A stretch of DNA of 60,343 nt from Chara braunii. Lineage: Eukaryota > Streptophyta > Charophyceae > Charales > Characeae. Made by a program: the position numbers and the translations under genes. The DNA lies in assembly GCA_003427395.1 (NCBI GenBank), contig BFEA01000063.1, positions 1,036,107 through 1,096,449 on the forward strand, in the 5' to 3' direction. Positions 10,863 to 20,721 of this stretch are shown here, piece after piece. The notes beneath the pieces were generated by a model. The model made no database searches and was not told the DNA's origin. It saw nothing but the letters and a program-made list of their open reading frames with translations. The stretch's first letter is position 1. Every line of letters begins with the position of its first letter.

Positions 10863-12559
10863 CATATATATATATATAAGTATGTATGTAAATCAGGAGA
10901 GTTGAATGAGCGGTAGACCTCACTTTCACAATTCATATGCCCCGTTGTTCGAATATCCCCAAGATCCCAAATTCAGAAGTCAGCATAAATGTCCAACACC
11001 TGTGCAGATGCAAGAAATCACATACACGCATACAGATGCAGACACAGAATGCGCTACAAGCGTAAACCTTTAACCCATTTACAGCAAGTCCCTCACTCCC
11101 CAAAACCTTCAAAACAACATTCCTTCCTACCTGACTTCTTTTACCCCAGCCCTTCACATTTTCAAAGACCTCTGAGTGTGATTTGGACAATTTAGGTATA
11201 GATACAGGGGAAGATTCATCTGTTTCTTTCTTACGTCTTGTCGTCGGTGTGGGTATCGAGCCATGTGGAAGTTGAGTCGGAGTTTTACCGACCTATTATC
11301 AAATGATAACAAAATTGCAGTTTCTTACGGACTCTCCCGTAAGTTCTCCAAAGTGACGAAGACCTCTAGACACAGCACATTCCCAAAGAAGCTGAACATC
11401 CCCTTTCCCCTAAACTCCCTTCTCGATCTCTCCTGCGCAGTGTCTTCCGCACCCTCGCGATGCCGTGCCGTAGTCTTTAGCGGCCGGTTTCGTTCGTGAT
11501 CTCGGCCAGACGAATGATTTGGCCGAATCTGCCACGATTTCGGAGGTCGATTCACTAAAGTGAATCTATGAAGAATAACCACGGGTCAGAAATAAAATAA
11601 ATAATAACAACTAAGAAAAATAAAAGAAAACGAATCTAAATAAAAATAAAAAAAGAACAAAAGAAAATTTAACTTTTAACTACCCCGTCGTGCAAATTAT
11701 CACAACGGGGTTTAACTGTAACTTACTTCAATTTCAAGGTCACGGGTTCAAATCCCTAACCGACTGAGCCCGAGTTAAACTTATGGAGCTCCTCGTCAAA
11801 AAAAAGCCAGCTCACGGGTTGGGTGGATTCGTTCCCTGCACCCATTGCTTGACAGTTCTACACCCTAAACCTACTGAGCTGACTCTCACTCTGGTTAGGA
11901 GAGGAGCCGCTCAGGTATATGCAGAGTATCGGGGCTCAGTTGAGCCCGTTTTCCAAATTCGTCTCTGTGTACGCTCGTCGGTCTGCCTGCCCGCCTGAGC
12001 GCGTGTCGTCTTGAGTGTGTGTGTGTGTCCCTCAAAGACACTTCATAGGTCGAAAGGCCCCGAAGGCCGGTATTTACCTGTAGCCGTGGCATTGAGGGCC
12101 GCGGCGGGGTAACACTCATGTGGCAGGTAGGCCGGTACCACACCAAGTAAAGGTAGATGTGCCTGGGTACTCTAGGCCGAGCAGAAGAAGATAAAAGTTA
12201 GCATTTTTAGAGGGTCAGTACCGGTACGTAGACAAGTACCCGTCCATGCCTCAGTGTGTGTTGTAAATCTACCCGACGCACCATTAACTCAATCAACCCC
12301 TCGACCTTTCTGGTCGGAGGGTATTACTACTGATCCTAATCATCACAGTGCGCGTCATAACAATGCGCGCGTATGCTTTTCGAAATTTTCTCACCGATTT
12401 GTCCCCGGCTTTAATGGCTGAGGAAATTGTTTCAAGTGTCACGTCAGAATGTGCATACCTTGTTTATTTTAGACCGGCTCCATCAAGGTGACTGACGCCG
12501 TCACGGTGTCGAATGCAAAAACATGGCCAAATACCCTTATAAGGGTATTTGGACCGACA
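10260..12559 (-). repeat. Element A 5' LTR (right copy)
   Basis: This 2300-bp LTR matches 4170-6437. An AT-rich TATA/CATA run at about 10828-10878 is inserted relative to the left copy. A GATTCACTAAAGTGAATC palindrome lies at about 11549-11566, and the terminal palindrome at 12532-12551. The U5 side (10370-10510, minus) matches the U5 of element B. Confidence 0.85.
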
Positions 12560-13711
12560 GCGAAAGATAACCGCCTTCTGCAGACCCGTCGGCCAGGATA
12601 TCTTGTCGGGGTACGTACACAGCAACGCACAACCACAAACCCGGAAGATCTTCCAATGTCGAAGCTGCATGTCCCGCTCACGTACGTCTCCCCCTGACGC
12701 CCACCTGTACAAAGCATACGCGACAATGTGGTCAGGCTGGAGAGGCTCCCTATAGAAAGTGGCACGCAGTTCAAGGAAGGGAGACAAAGTTTTTGTGATC
12801 TCTCGGAACACACATGACGACATGCGCAGTTTGTCCTTGAAGAAGTCCACCGTCGCGTCATCGCATTGCCGAAGATCCTCCCACGTCTCGTTTGTCCGTC
12901 GCTTCATCCACCACCTGGGCGTCGCTCTGGGGAATGCTCCACACCCCATGGCGTAGCACACCTGCAGCACGGCGTCGCAAAAGGCACCACTGTCCTCCCC
13001 CTCCACATCCGTCATGTGCGAATGGCCGCTATCATCCTCCCCTCGCCCCTCTGCAATTGATACCGGAAGAGGATGGCGTTCATGGCCGCTGGCACCGCCG
13101 TCCTCTCCGCCTTGCTTAGTGTGCCACATCTCGGCCCCCCGTTCATGGCCATCGGCGAAAGTGGTACTGTCGACGTGAGCGTCGCCAAGTGCAGAAGACT
13201 CCACGTGTGGCGGGCCGCACAACAACGTTGCTGCGAGTGACGACCTGAGTGCACAACGTACACGTCGACGATCAAGCTCGCCTACGAAGATGACAACGAC
13301 GACGATCGTGTGACGGCGTGTCTGCTGCTTCGGACGCGCAAATGTACGTTCGGCGTGCCCACCGACATGCAGTCGCCACCCCGTACCGAAACGCTTCCGC
13401 CGAGGAACGTTGCTGCCGTCAGCCGCAAGGGACGCCCACAGTACTGGACGGTCGCTTCCGGAAATTCGAATTTCGAATTTCGAACCTGGGATTGCGCGCC
13501 TTTTTCGTGCCATTTTTTTTTTCCTCCGCCAACTTTCAATTTCACGTCGGCCGCCCGAGCTAGACCAACGACGTCGGCACGGACACACCTTGATGGACCA
13601 ACCGCCCCTCTCCCCCCGTGTCCGCTCATCGATATATGAAACTGGCCGCGGAAGGCCCCGACAAATCGTCCTCGGAGAACAATTCTGAGGATGAGTGGAA
13701 CGATGACGCAA
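12560..13711 (-). pseudogene. Harbinger transposase, N-terminal half
   Basis: The minus strand encodes FKDKLRMSSCVFREITKTL, LELRATFYREPLQPDHIVAY and ALYRWASGG, the usual region upstream of the nuclease in PIF/Harbinger transposases. It continues to YPDKISWPTGLQKAVIFR, which abuts the LTR of element A at 12559. Between RWASGG and YPDKISW the expected reading passes through another frame (GTCSFDIGRSSGFVVV), so two compensating indels or one local rearrangement have occurred. The long frame up to 13711 begins without a clear domain; its first about 240 codons are Arg/Ser-rich and the true start may be internal. The remaining C-terminal part is at 3542-4169. Confidence 0.7.
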
Positions 13712-13757
13712 ATTTCCTTGGGCGGCGACAAGAGAATTTCCTCGGGCCCCAAGGACG

Positions 13758-13782
13758 GCCCGAGGAGTGTCGAACGAGTCCC
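13758..13782. repeat. Harbinger right terminal inverted repeat
   Basis: It contains GCCCGAGGAGTGT and ends GAGTCCC at 13782. TAA at 13783-13785 is the right copy of the target duplication. Confidence 0.85.
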
Positions 13783-13785
13783 TAA

Positions 13786-14289
13786 GTCTTCATAGTCTAA
13801 TAGCTGTCTGAACTGTGTTGAGAGTTAGGCCCGGGGGTAGAATGGTCCCAAAACATGTCTGAGTAATGTAACGTCCAATATCCCTCCCAAGTGGAAGGGG
13901 GAAGACCACTTTTTTTGGCAAGAGCCTGATTCTTAAACTTGATCCAATCAGGCATAATAACTAATTTCATCTGTTATTTGAACTGTGTCAAAAAGGTGAG
14001 GAGAGAGGTCCTGATGTCAAGGAACCTGCGATATCTCCTGGCTAACCATAGTCACTGTGCCCAAAAGACTATATCTCTGAAAACCGGAGTTATCTGTTCT
14101 ATCTGTTGTTTATGGAATTGTGGCCTAACTCTGCCTATGATTACCAATTCTAAAGACCAGAAGTCACGTAGACCATAAGCCTAAAACCATATTTTATTGA
14201 GGAAGTCCCAAAATCCCCTGGCAATGACACATTCCCACCAGAGATGCAACCAATTTTCTAAGGACTGGTGAGGGCATACATCGCAAGTC
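13786..14289 (-). pseudogene. LINE ORF2 C terminus with reverse-transcriptase zinc-binding motif
   Basis: Just inside the insertion site of element B the minus strand encodes TCDVCPHQ, then ENWLHLWWECVIARGFWDF. This fits the zf-RVT pattern C-x2-C...H...C found after the RT domain in plant LINE ORF2 proteins. Further downstream (13786-14180) the frame is broken by several stops but retains LINE-tail-like sequence up to the Harbinger insertion. It is the continuation of the ORF2 that stops at 36729. An open frame extending upstream of 14289 (to 14378) reads into LTR B and is not LINE. Confidence 0.65.
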
Positions 14290-14305
14290 GTGGTGTCGGC
14301 GCGAA

Positions 14306-14323
14306 TACCCTTGCAAGGGTATC
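14306..14323. repeat. 18-nt perfect palindrome at the start of LTR B
   Basis: ATACCCTTGCAAGGGTAT lies 12 bases inside the LTR start. The same spacing and core occur at the start of LTR A (TGTCGG, four bases, AATACCCTT). Confidence 0.75.
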
Positions 14324-15199
14324 CGCCCTGTTTTTTGTAAATGACAGCGGGGCCGATGGTCCAGGCCTGTGGGTTCAAACGGCTACCTGCCTATGGACCA
14401 AGGTTGTCTAAGTAGGTAGGGTGAATGGGCGCGCAGTTTCAAGGCGCGCGTGTGATTTTGCCCCTTTTATCGTACCGCTAACGTAGACGTCCGACTTGAC
14501 TTCGCACCCTTGATTAGGCCAAAGGTTAGTAGGTTGACATTTGTTTGCCCTATCTAACTGGCGGCAGGGGTAATAGGTGGGGTGGTACGTAAGGCGGCCT
14601 GATTGCACAACGGCCGTGCGCTTGTCCGTAGGCGGGGATGGGCCTGCGGACATGTGCCAGCCTCAGGCACCAGACTGCATCACTTTATGTGGGATGCAGC
14701 GCCCGCTGATCCTAGGCTGGGGCTTAGCCCTATAGGTAACGGTGTAGGGTTATTGCCAGGGAGGTTCGTGGATCGAGGCCAGCAGGCGGCGCGGGAGCCA
14801 TGGAGCAACGGAGCAGCGAGGAAGGCAGCCAAGGGGTAGAGGGCCGCCAGGGCTATCCCCTTCTGCTTTTGCTAATTCGGGAGACGGCAGACCCGACCTG
14901 CGGGACTGACCGGACGCCGGCAACCCGGGGTCCCCTGAGAATCCGATGTTGTAGGTTTTCTTGTTTTTTTTATATATTATATATATATATTCTTACTAGT
15001 TTTTCTTTTTTATTTTATTTTTGCCCTTTTTGGGGCCTGGCGTATGAACCGCGACCGGATCAGGCAGAGAGAAGGTGCACAGTGGTTCCCCACTTGTATG
15101 GTCGAGCAGTAGGGCCGCGAAACACTGCCCGGGGTGAGTCCTTGGGGGCACCCGTTAGACCTGGAGCGAGTCAGTGAGGGCGGGTGGAGCCCATGCATA

Positions 15200-15223
15200 C
15201 GGGCGATATGTATAAACAGGGAG
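15200..15223 (+). promoter_or_regulatory. Possible TATA box in LTR B U3
   Basis: ATATGTATAAACAGGGAG is a TATA-like element in a GC-rich context inside the 5' LTR. No counterpart survives in the truncated 3' LTR. It could also be chance. Confidence 0.25.
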
Positions 15224-15797
15224 AGGCGGGCCGACACCAGCTATTGATGCCCTTCGCCACCGCCTCTGACTACGAGAGTTGGACGGATTGACGATAACAA
15301 GGAGTGACGGGGGTTAGCTCAGCGGGAGCATAGGAGGCTATGGCGGGCGGACGACACGACGACCGTCGAGGCAGGGCGGAGTGATTGTGGGCTGTCGAAC
15401 GGTGGGAACGTGAGGCGGAGGCCACGGGTGCAGAGGATAAAGGGCGAGGCGGGCGCAGCAGAGGGGAGGAGAGGATGACCGAACCCGGCCGGACTAATGC
15501 ATCGGGTGCATGCAAAAAGGGGCGGGGCTGCTATGGCGAAGAAGGAGATCGGATAGCCGCCCGTTGGAAGAAGGAATCGGTCGGAGGGTGGGCGCTCCTA
15601 CCGTCTTAGGAGTGGGCGAGCCCGGCTATGAAGTCGGATTAGTAAGAGGGTTAGTAAAATAGAAGTTAGTTGAGAAAAGAGGTGCGCGGTGATGTTGGGA
15701 GCGAAGGTATGGCGAACGGGAAGATGTGTAGTTCGCCCGATTCTTGATGGAATCGAGCGAACCAGGGCTCAAAATTGAGGTTTGGAGGGGCTGCGAA

Positions 15798-15916
15798 TCC
15801 AATGGCGCGGTCAGAACATGCAAAAGGGAACTGGACTTTGCGCTATGAGGGTTATTAACTGCGCGTGGGGGAGATTGTTGGAGGGAGGGATGAATCTACC
15901 TGACTTTAGTAGGAAG
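15798..15916 (+). pseudogene. Possible LINE ORF2 fragment inside LTR B
   Basis: The plus strand encodes WRGQNMQKGTG, then CAWGRLLEGGMNLPDFS. The W...GG(M/L)(N/G)LPD(F/L) spacing resembles the post-RT region of plant LINE ORF2 proteins. It is short and has no flanking LINE sequence, so this is a weak call. Confidence 0.3.
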
Positions 15917-15990
15917 GTTCATTCTGATTTTACTCACCCAGACGTTCGACGTAGGATCAGACAGGGTGGAGGCTGGAGACTTACCAGTTG

Positions 15991-16371
15991 GCGGCTAAGT
16001 CCGCGGCCGCGGCCGAGTCCGCGACCCCGCGGACGCGTCCGTGCGGACGCGCATCTTCGTAGACGCGTGGCGGCCGCTGGGGAAGGGGGTTTAGGAATCG
16101 GGAAGCGCCACGTGGCGGCGTAACCCCAGCCCTACCCCATCAGGCAAAAAAAAACGAAAAAAATCAAATTTTTGGTTAGGGGGGTGAGGGCGAAATCGAA
16201 GAAAATACAAAAAAAAAACGCATTTTTTATTTTTTTTTATTTTTTTTCCGTTGATTGATTGATTGATTGATTGATTGATCGATTGATTGATTGATTGGTT
16301 GGGGCGGGGTCGCCCCGCCCCCCTTTGATTGATTGATTGATTCGATTTTGCTTTTTTTTTTTTTTGATTGG

Positions 16372-16405
<34 letters not shown>

Positions 16406-16507
16406 CGCGGAGGAGGGGTCGCCCCACCCCTGCGACCACGGGCACACACACACACAAAAAAACAATTGCGCGGCACACACGGCGCGCAAACACACGCGCG
16501 GCACACA

Positions 16508-16550
<43 letters not shown>

Positions 16551-16590
16551 ACACACACACATACACACACACACACAGAGAAAGAGAGAG

Positions 16591-16668
<78 letters not shown>

Positions 16669-16801
16669 CGCGCGCGATTCCAAGATCGCCGCGTGAATGT
16701 GAGTGTGTGTGNNNNNNNNNNNNNNNNNNNNNNNNNNNNNNNNNNNNNNNNNNNNNNNNNNNNNNNNNNNNNNNNNNNNNNNNNNNNNNNNNNNNNNNNN
16801 N

Positions 16802-16833
<32 letters not shown>

Positions 16834-16878
16834 CACGTGGTGGGTGGCGGGGGGGTGGGGCGACTCCTCCCCCACCAC

Positions 16879-16914
<36 letters not shown>

Positions 16915-17355
16915 CCCTTTTTATTTTTTTATTTTTTTATTTTTTTATTTTGCATCTGCATTTTTTTAAAACAGCTCATACTTCTGCAAAAAACATAAAT
17001 TCATTTCAAAAAAATTACAGGTAAACTCACGGCCCATATATCTCATGATAAAAAATGACCAAAAAAAATTCCTGTTTTTCTTTATATATATATTTTTTAT
17101 TTTTTTTAAAATCCAATTTCGTTTTTAATTTTTTAAAAATCCTAAACAAAGTCGGATTCAAAAACAAAAACTATGGGGTTGTAGGGCTTAAAATTCCCTA
17201 CAACCCCGTATGTTTTTTTTTTACCTATTATTTAATTCATAAAAATTCGTGTTAAATCGGGTCTGCAGTGCGGACCAGGTAGGCCGCGGATGCGGACGCA
17301 TTTGGGTCCGCGATCCGAGTTCGACCCCGCGAACGCGTCCGCGGGTGTTACATAG
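15991..17355. mobile_element. Possible DNA transposon with GC-rich ends and 8-bp duplication
   Basis: ACCAGTTG occurs at 15983-15990 and 17356-17363. Just inside lie GC-rich tracts rich in CCGCGGACGCG words (15999-16075 and 17270-17345) that are partly inverse to each other. The interior holds two (GATT)n/(CAAT)n arms, GGGGTCGCCCCAC motifs in inverse orientation, (CA)n and (GT)n, and a 90-base gap at 16712-16801. An 8-bp duplication would fit hAT or Mutator-like elements. No transposase is present. Confidence 0.4.
16245..16915. repeat. Inverted simple-repeat block with assembly gap at its centre
   Basis: The left side reads (GATT)n, GGAGGAGGGGTCGCCCCACC, (CA)n. The right side reads (GT)n, GTGGGGCGACTCCTCCCCC, (CAAT)n, the reverse complement in reverse order. 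(CA)n at 16504-16578 changes to (GT)n at 16595-16665. Ns occupy 16712-16801. The gap sits within the self-complementary structure. Confidence 0.8.
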
Positions 17356-17363
17356 ACCAGTTG

Positions 17364-18408
17364 TGTAGCGCTGCTCAGTCTGTCAATCGGTAGAGAGAGG
17401 AACCTGGTGGTGAGGATGTATCTGTCCACCTTCTAGCGAAAGATTCAGTTGCCTCTTTTTTCCATTCTTATTTTTTTTGTAAACACGAGGGAGAGTGGCG
17501 TTCTCTCAGTCTTTGGGCTCCTCACTAACACCGACCTTTCCTTTTGATATCGTTGTTGTTGCAGCATACCCCTCTGTGGTCAAGTGAGAGACTCGGTTCC
17601 GTGCTGTATGAGAGAGGCAGAAGGGGGTGCAGCCGGTGTTCGTACCCACGCTCCGTTTGGATGTCAAAACACCTACTGACAGAGTGATCGTTTTTTTTTA
17701 TATATATATAACAATCCTCGTAGAACGCTCGGTCCCTTCATGGTCATGCCCATAGGAGTCGGTAGTGCGATGCATGTTAAGCTCTGACTTGTAGTGACCT
17801 TGAATACGTTGTCCAAGACCGCGTTGTTATCTGACCACCCCCTGGCAGTCGCGGCCAGTGTGCTCGAATCTCGGGTTGAACTGGTGGCTGAGTTGTGCCA
17901 GTGAGCAGCACTGTGTATTGCTCAACGTTTTCCGTACTGCCATCGCTGCTGCTTGTGACTGTTAGTGTACTGCCATGGTTGATCATGGTTAGCGTCGTGC
18001 ACTATCTGTCAAAATGTGAAGGTGCCTATGGGTAATACCATGACCTTGTTGCAAGATACCCTGACTGTTATCGCCATCCGGGATGCTACCGTGGGCTCAA
18101 GACCGGTGTTCTCGTAGTACTGTTCCCACTCCCGGCATGGGCCGCGAGTGAGGTTGAGGTTACTAAACCGTGAGCGGTTGCGGGTCTGTGGAGACGGCTG
18201 CTGTTGCTGTCGATCGCCACTAAGAGTTGCTGCGGACTGGGCATGTGAGTCGCCGTTACTGTTGACTGTGGCTGGCCACTGTGTACTATTGTGGACCGCT
18301 ACCGACCTTCCGAACCGCCGGCTGCAGCAGGCTGTGCACAAGTTACCACGACAGGCTTCTATTGGTTGTGTGTGGATTGTGGCTACTGCTGATGGTTGCC
18401 TGACTGTT
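17364..18408. other. LTR B U3 sequence without gene
   Basis: No supported gene is seen. GCTGTTGCTG-type words become frequent from about 17870, like the sequence after 18409 that is shared with the 3' LTR. This suggests a continuous LTR whose equivalent was lost from the 3' copy. Confidence 0.45.
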
Positions 18409-19002
18409 GGCCAACACTAGGATCTGTTGCTGCAGACCGCGGATTATGCATCCCCTTGTGTATGGCTGCGGAGCCACTGAAGGCAGTCGTTGGTGATCAC
18501 CGCTGAGGATTACGATTGCTGACTACTACTGATGTTACTAAGGGTTGTCGTTAAGCAATGCGGCTGCAACTAAGGACTATTGCGGGTTGCTATTGTTGGG
18601 GATTGCGGCTGTGGCGATTGGCCGCCGCTGAGCACCGCTGCTGTGCATAAGGACTGATGCAGGGTGTTGGGGATTAGAGGAGTAGTCAGGAGGGAGCTTG
18701 CTACTGCGGGTTGGAGGCTCGTCGGGGGAGGGGGGGTTACCTTGGCGGTTTGAGTTCGTTGACCAAGTTGTTACATGTGGCCATCATTGCAGGGCCCTCA
18801 GGCGCTGAAGACATCAAGGCCCTCTCATGCGAGTCTGAGTGCACCCCTCTTGTATCTGAGGGACTTAATGTTTCTTCTTCTGCCTTCTCACTCTCAGTCT
18901 AGTCTATTGGTTTGGAGAGGAAGGTAGCAGGTGGGATTGCAACCCGTAATCCGCGCCAAAGTCTTTGTGGGAGGTTGCCCCACCGATTGCGGGAGCCCTG
19001 CC

Positions 19003-19835
19003 TTTCTAAGATGAATGGCCTGACTGCTGTGTTTTGTTCTGTTTTCTGAAGAACCAAGCATTGTTTCTAAGATGAATGGCTTGGTTGCTGTGTTTCTTTA
19101 ATTGTGTCAGGCATTGTTTCTAAAATGAATGGCCAAGCTACTTATTTCTGAGGGGTATTGTTTGCTTGACTTTTGAAGGTCAGACATTGTTTCTAAGATG
19201 AATGGTCTGGCCGCTGTTTACTTGGGTGGTTTCTGAACAGTCTCTGGGTTAGACCCAGGGTACTTTGTTTTTTTATATATGTGCCGAGAAAGGGAGAGTT
19301 GAGCATTGTTTCTAAGACGAATGACTCATCTCTCCTTGGTTGTTTCATTCTGAGGGAAGATTCAAACCAAAGGACTAGACATTGTTTCTAAGACGAATGG
19401 TCTAAGTCTGAGGCCTCAGGATTATAATGAGAACAAAGGAATAAGATTTTTTATAATTATATATATATATATATGCATACGTGAAAACAAGGCTAGTCAG
19501 ACATTGTTTCTAAGATGAATGGTCTGACTGTAGTCCTATCACAAACGAAGAAAGTATAATCAAGAGTTATAACTGAAGGTAACCAGGGCAGGCTGGACAT
19601 CGTTTCTAAGATGAATGACCCAACCCCACGCCCTTCTTTTGAAGACTAAGGTGCATAGAAATATATATAACTTGGCTATTTAAAAAGTTCAGGGTGACTA
19701 AGCATGGTTTCTAGGATGAATGACTTAGTCATATGCCCAATGAAGAGAAAAGTAGTTGTGCAACCTGTTCGTGTATAACTAAGGCAGAGGGATGACATTG
19801 TTTCTAAGACGAATGACCAGTCCCAGTGCCCTATG
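19003..19835 (+). repeat. Array of ~10 hairpins with constant core and variable self-complementary stems (5' LTR B)
   Basis: Each unit has the core CATTGTTTCTAAGATGAATG or a one- to two-base variant. The bases on its left are complementary to those on its right, but they differ from unit to unit. Examples are AACCAAGC/GCTTGGTT (19052-19086), GGTCAGAC/GTCTGGCC (19179-19212), GGACTAGAC/GTCTAAGTC (19372-19409, one bulge), AGTCAGAC/GTCTGACT (19495-19529) and TGACTAAG/CTTAGTCA (19696-19731). The first unit (19003-19026) has lost its left arm through a deletion. Units at 19105, 19590 and 19790 pair less well. Spacing is irregular, about 50-125 bp. The array is inside the LTR, in the sense strand. 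Confidence 0.85.
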
Positions 19836-20117
19836 TAAGTAGGGTATAAAGGGTTAAATCACTGAAAGACTATGAACTATTGTCTGCTAAATCAACATGG
19901 GATGGTGAGAGTACTTACCTTTGTGGTTTGGCCTGCATGTGATTAAGTGGCATCACTACCTAGTCAGAGTTTGAGTTGATAGGTAGTTGCTGTAGTTGCT
20001 TGCCATGTGCTAGAGCTATAGGAGTTAGATTCAATTCCTGCATTTTCTGAAATAGTCTTTTTTTTTTACTTAGATCGATTTCTGCATTTTCTGAGATCTT
20101 TTCTTATGCTTGGGCTT

Positions 20118-20445
20118 GTATAAATCTTGGTAAGCCACTTTTCCTACGGGAAGCGCTGTCGAAATTTCTACAAATCCAAGGAGTTAGTCAAAGTTTGACT
20201 TTCCAAGGTTCAACTTATCTGAATGCCATATATGGCTTAGTAGAAATCTAGGAAGTCTCCCTTTCTAAGGGGAGTGCTCTCCGAATTTTTGTTAATCCAG
20301 GGAGTTAGACAAAACTTGAATTTGAAAAATCAAAGACTACTTTGGTTTTCATATTCAGGTCCGTATAAATTCTGGAAAGTCAGTTCTCCTACGGGAAGCG
20401 CTGCCGAGATTTCCTTAGTTTAGAGCAGTTCGATTATATTCTAAC
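20118..20445 (+). repeat. Three diverged ~122-bp repeats with short hairpins (5' LTR B)
   Basis: Units start at about 20119, 20241 and 20364 with TATAAATCTTGG, TAGAAATCTAGG and TATAAATTCTGG. Each contains a small variable stem (TTTCC-TAC-GGGAA, CTCCC...GGGGAG, CTCC-TAC-GGGA) followed by a conserved AGYGCT(G/C)(T/C)CGA. A GAGTTAGWCAAA motif follows in the first two. The matching set in the 3' LTR is at 34175-34490. Confidence 0.65.
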
Positions 20446-20702
20446 AGGTGACAGATTTAGGCAGTCCACTCTGTATAGAGGAGATCCAACCAAAGGTCTA
20501 CCTTTTCCTTGGGCACTGACTAGAAGTAGACTTAGATCTGGTTGGCTAGCTGAAGCTTGGGTGAGACGATGATATAGAGGGTGTTCCCTATACAACTTAC
20601 AGGTCTAGTCTTGGACATTGACCTATTTTGTGTTACAGGCCGGTTTGATCGATCTGATTCCGGATTTGGGCTAGAGTCAGCTGATCCCTTGAGGATCATT
20701 TT

Positions 20703-20721
20703 CTGTTATCAATGATAACAG
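20703..20721. promoter_or_regulatory. Palindrome CTGTTATCA-A-TGATAACAG in LTR B
   Basis: This perfect palindrome has 9-nt arms and is followed by GGTCGG. A second hairpin, TGATCC-CTTGA-GGATCA, precedes it at about 20683-20698. The 3' LTR has the palindrome twice in tandem (34762-34798). LTR A has the same palindrome plus GGTCGG in its own sense direction. Confidence 0.65.

Larger units (their letters stand above)
4170..12559 (-). mobile_element. LTR retrotransposon A, non-autonomous (no gag/pol), inserted in Harbinger transposase
   Basis: Two long direct repeats, 4170-6437 and 10260-12559, enclose a 3.8-kb interior. On the minus strand each repeat starts TGTCGG and ends CGACA. A tRNA-Asp-type primer-binding site is complementary to 10240-10257, two nucleotides inside the right-hand repeat. 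This sets the orientation: the 5' LTR is on the right and transcription runs leftward. The interior has no open frame resembling gag or pol on either strand, so this is a LARD-type element that would depend on proteins from a relative. The flanking bases ACGT (left) and GCGA (right) do not form a clean duplication. In one 186-bp stretch (around 4550 versus 10640) I counted six differences between the repeats. Confidence 0.85.
3517..13782 (-). mobile_element. PIF/Harbinger DNA transposon containing nested LTR element A
   Basis: The terminal inverted repeats are 3517-3541 and 13758-13782. They are 25 nt each with 22 matches by eye and share ACACTCCTCGGGC. The outer ends are GGGGCTC and GAGTCCC, as in Harbinger families. 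TAA lies directly outside both ends (3514-3516 and 13783-13785), the classic 3-bp Harbinger duplication. A DDE_Tnp_4-type transposase runs on the minus strand and is interrupted at 4170-12559 by an LTR retrotransposon. Without that insert the element is about 1.9 kb. The transposase is also broken by frameshifts, and no Myb-like second ORF is seen. Confidence 0.85.

Noticed and set aside
15310-15360. Possible tRNA gene (GGGGGTTAGCTCAGCGGGAG)
   Set aside because: A-box-like start only; no T arm or B box follows within tRNA distance. More likely related to the U5 A-box-like motif.
16091-16893. Long His/Thr and Cys/Val frames over the CA/GT tracts
   Set aside because: Pure simple-repeat translations running through an N gap.
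19003-19835. CRISPR-like array
   Set aside because: The repeated core is inside a hairpin whose flanks are self-complementary; spacing is irregular, the context is a eukaryotic LTR, and there are no cas genes.
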